Part shown: positions 41,161-42,205 of the stretch, piece by piece
Layout of the letters: each line of letters opens with the position of its first letter
How positions within the stretch are numbered: position 1 is the stretch's first letter
NCBI GenBank assembly: GCA_029263215.1
Contig: JAJCXY010000069.1
Coordinates: 1 to 42,205, forward strand
From: Acidimicrobiales bacterium
GTDB lineage: Bacteria > Actinomycetota > Acidimicrobiia > Acidimicrobiales > Aldehydirespiratoraceae
Direction: 5' to 3'
Length of the DNA: 42,205 bases
Made by a program: the position numbers and the translations under genes
Notes under the pieces: generated by a model
The model's database searches: none
What the model was told of the DNA's origin: nothing
The model's input: only the letters and a program-made list of their open reading frames with translations

Positions 41161-42150
41161 GTGACTCTCGATCCTGCCCAGCGGGCGGGGCTCGAGCGTG
41201 CTCGTGCTATCGCTATAGCGCGTCGCGAGTTTGATATCGGCGGCGACTCCGTCGTGATCGACGTGATGCCGTTCGGTGTGGTCGTTCGCGACACCGAACG
41301 GGCGTGTGTGGTGGTGTCGAGCAAGGATCTCGCGGTTCTCGGTGGTGTCCTGGTGTGGATCGATCGCGAGAAACTCAGCGATGTCCAACTCGTCGCCGAA
41401 CACCATGCGAGTATCCATGCTCGGCGGGCCCTGAGGCTGGCTCCCGAGATCACAATGTGGGAACTGTCGGCCGACCGGGTGGCTCGTGCCGCCCCGGAGC
41501 CACTTGCCGAGCTGGCTCCTGCACCTGTTGCGGTCTCGGAGATAGTCGCTCTCATCGAGAAGTCGGGAGCCGATGCGGTAGTCGAAGATGGCATAGTGCG
41601 CGCTGAGGTGGCGGGACTTGAGGTAGGGCGCGTGGTCGACAGTCCGGAGGGACCGCGACTGGAGGTGGGGGTTGGTCGCTTCGATCGGGAGGCGGCGGCA
41701 CTACTACACGGCGGCCGTCACGCCGATCAGGCGCTCGCCGACGTGATCACCCAGGTGAGCGAGCATCGACAGGGCGGGGCCGTGTCTCACGCCGTCAACC
41801 GGATCGGGCGCGAACGATGGCTGCGCACAATGGTTCGAGACGACCCCGGATTGGCCGGAGTGGAGGCTCCGACAGAGATCGACCCGGTGCCGCCGAGGTC
41901 GAGCCTGCTCGACTCGGGGCCGGCGGCGCTCATCGGCACTCGCAATGGTGGCAGGGCTCTCGTGGCATGCAGCGTGGGGGTCGATCTCGGCCTCGTGCCT
42001 GAACTGTCGGACCTGGCTGAGCGCCACGAGGTGGATGAAATCTGTGTGGTTCTGCCCGCCCGTGATCATTTCGGGTTCCTCGATGTGCTGCTAGCCCGTC
42101 TGGCGTCCTCAACCGAGATCATCTCGATCGACCCGCCCTGGGTCGACTGA
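41161..42150 (+). CDS. Conserved hypothetical protein
   Basis: A 329-residue soluble protein from GTG 41161, 7 bp behind the L31 gene. I do not recognise a domain with certainty. The N-terminal 60 residues form beta strands (VVIDVMPFGVVVRDTERACVV in parts), the middle is Ala/Glu-rich helices, and the C-terminus has an alternating fold with GGRALVACSVG and EICVVLPARDHFGF. It has no signal peptide or membrane segment. In many Actinobacteria prfA follows rpmE; here this gene takes the place. The last 55 bp of the window (42151-42205) show nothing I can name. Confidence 0.7.
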   Translation: MTLDPAQRAGLERARAIAIARREFDIGGDSVVIDVMPFGVVVRDTERACVVVSSKDLAVLGGVLVWIDREKLSDVQLVAEHHASIHARRALRLAPEITMWELSADRVARAAPEPLAELAPAPVAVSEIVALIEKSGADAVVEDGIVRAEVAGLEVGRVVDSPEGPRLEVGVGRFDREAAALLHGGRHADQALADVITQVSEHRQGGAVSHAVNRIGRERWLRTMVRDDPGLAGVEAPTEIDPVPPRSSLLDSGPAALIGTRNGGRALVACSVGVDLGLVPELSDLAERHEVDEICVVLPARDHFGFLDVLLARLASSTEIISIDPPWVD

Positions 42151-42205
42151 CAAGCGGCCAACGAACCGGTCAGGATCTCCGCCGACCACTCCCGGTGTTC
42201 GATTT

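Overview
The window is high-GC bacterial DNA that reads as actinobacterial, most likely class Acidimicrobiia or a relative (inference). Supporting signs are a WhiB1 protein next to a PdtaS-type sensor kinase, DUF3107, the DUF3090/SCO1664/phosphatase trio, Rho with a long Asp/Arg-rich N-terminal insertion, an Rv2466c-type mycothiol-linked oxidoreductase, an FrhB-like flavoprotein, and the gene order argS-lysA-hom-thrC-rho-rpmE. Starts are often GTG, and several sit 6-7 nt behind a -10 box, the layout of leaderless mRNAs.

Layout. (1) 1-5746: a System I cytochrome c maturation operon (end of ccmB, then ccmC, D, E, F, G, H and a CcmI-like TPR protein), all overlapping by 4-8 bp. (2) 5810-7906: a secreted or membrane-anchored YceI / cytochrome c / copper type II monooxygenase fusion, a likely client of the Ccm system. 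(3) 7919-12098: a conserved hypothetical, a DUF3179 lipoprotein, a Crp-like regulator, a SixA-type phosphatase and a degenerate receiver protein. (4) 12110-17045: a SufR-like Fe-S regulator divergent from mrp, then DUF3107, a PdtaS-like kinase, whiB1 and a glycerophosphodiesterase. (5) 17052-19827: a diacylglycerol-kinase-like lipid kinase and etfBA. (6) 20080-24860: the SCO1664/DUF3090/phosphatase trio, a family 5 uracil-DNA glycosylase, two small hypotheticals and a class V aminotransferase. (7) 24857-31801, all on the minus strand: the selenoprotein candidate, an FrhB-like Fe-S flavoprotein, a PF10118-type membrane hydrolase, a second DUF3179 lipoprotein, CcdA, a TlpA thioredoxin and a hypothetical membrane protein. 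(8) 31865-42150: tRNA-Arg(CCG) divergent from argS, then lysA, a PqqD-like/nucleotidyltransferase pair, hom, thrC, rho, a zinc-free type L31 gene and a hypothetical.

The most striking observation is at 24857-25471. The mycothiol-dependent nitroreductase (Rv2466c/DsbA-like) gene only becomes full length if an in-frame TGA is read through. That TGA lies exactly where the first, catalytic Cys of the CPWC motif belongs. An 8-bp stem with a GUU loop starts 14 nt behind the TGA, as expected of a bacterial SECIS, and the upstream ATG has a GGAGG ribosome binding site. I read this as a selenocysteine (UPWC) version of the enzyme. The selenocysteine machinery itself (selA, selB, selC, selD) is not in this window.

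Thiol and redox chemistry recurs across the window: CcmG/CcmH, CcdA/TlpA, the Sec oxidoreductase, Fe-S regulators (WhiB1, SufR-like), Mrp, ETF and the FrhB-like protein. No mobile elements, CRISPR arrays or rRNA genes were seen, and no gene-free stretch exceeds 300 bp (the longest is 19828-20079).
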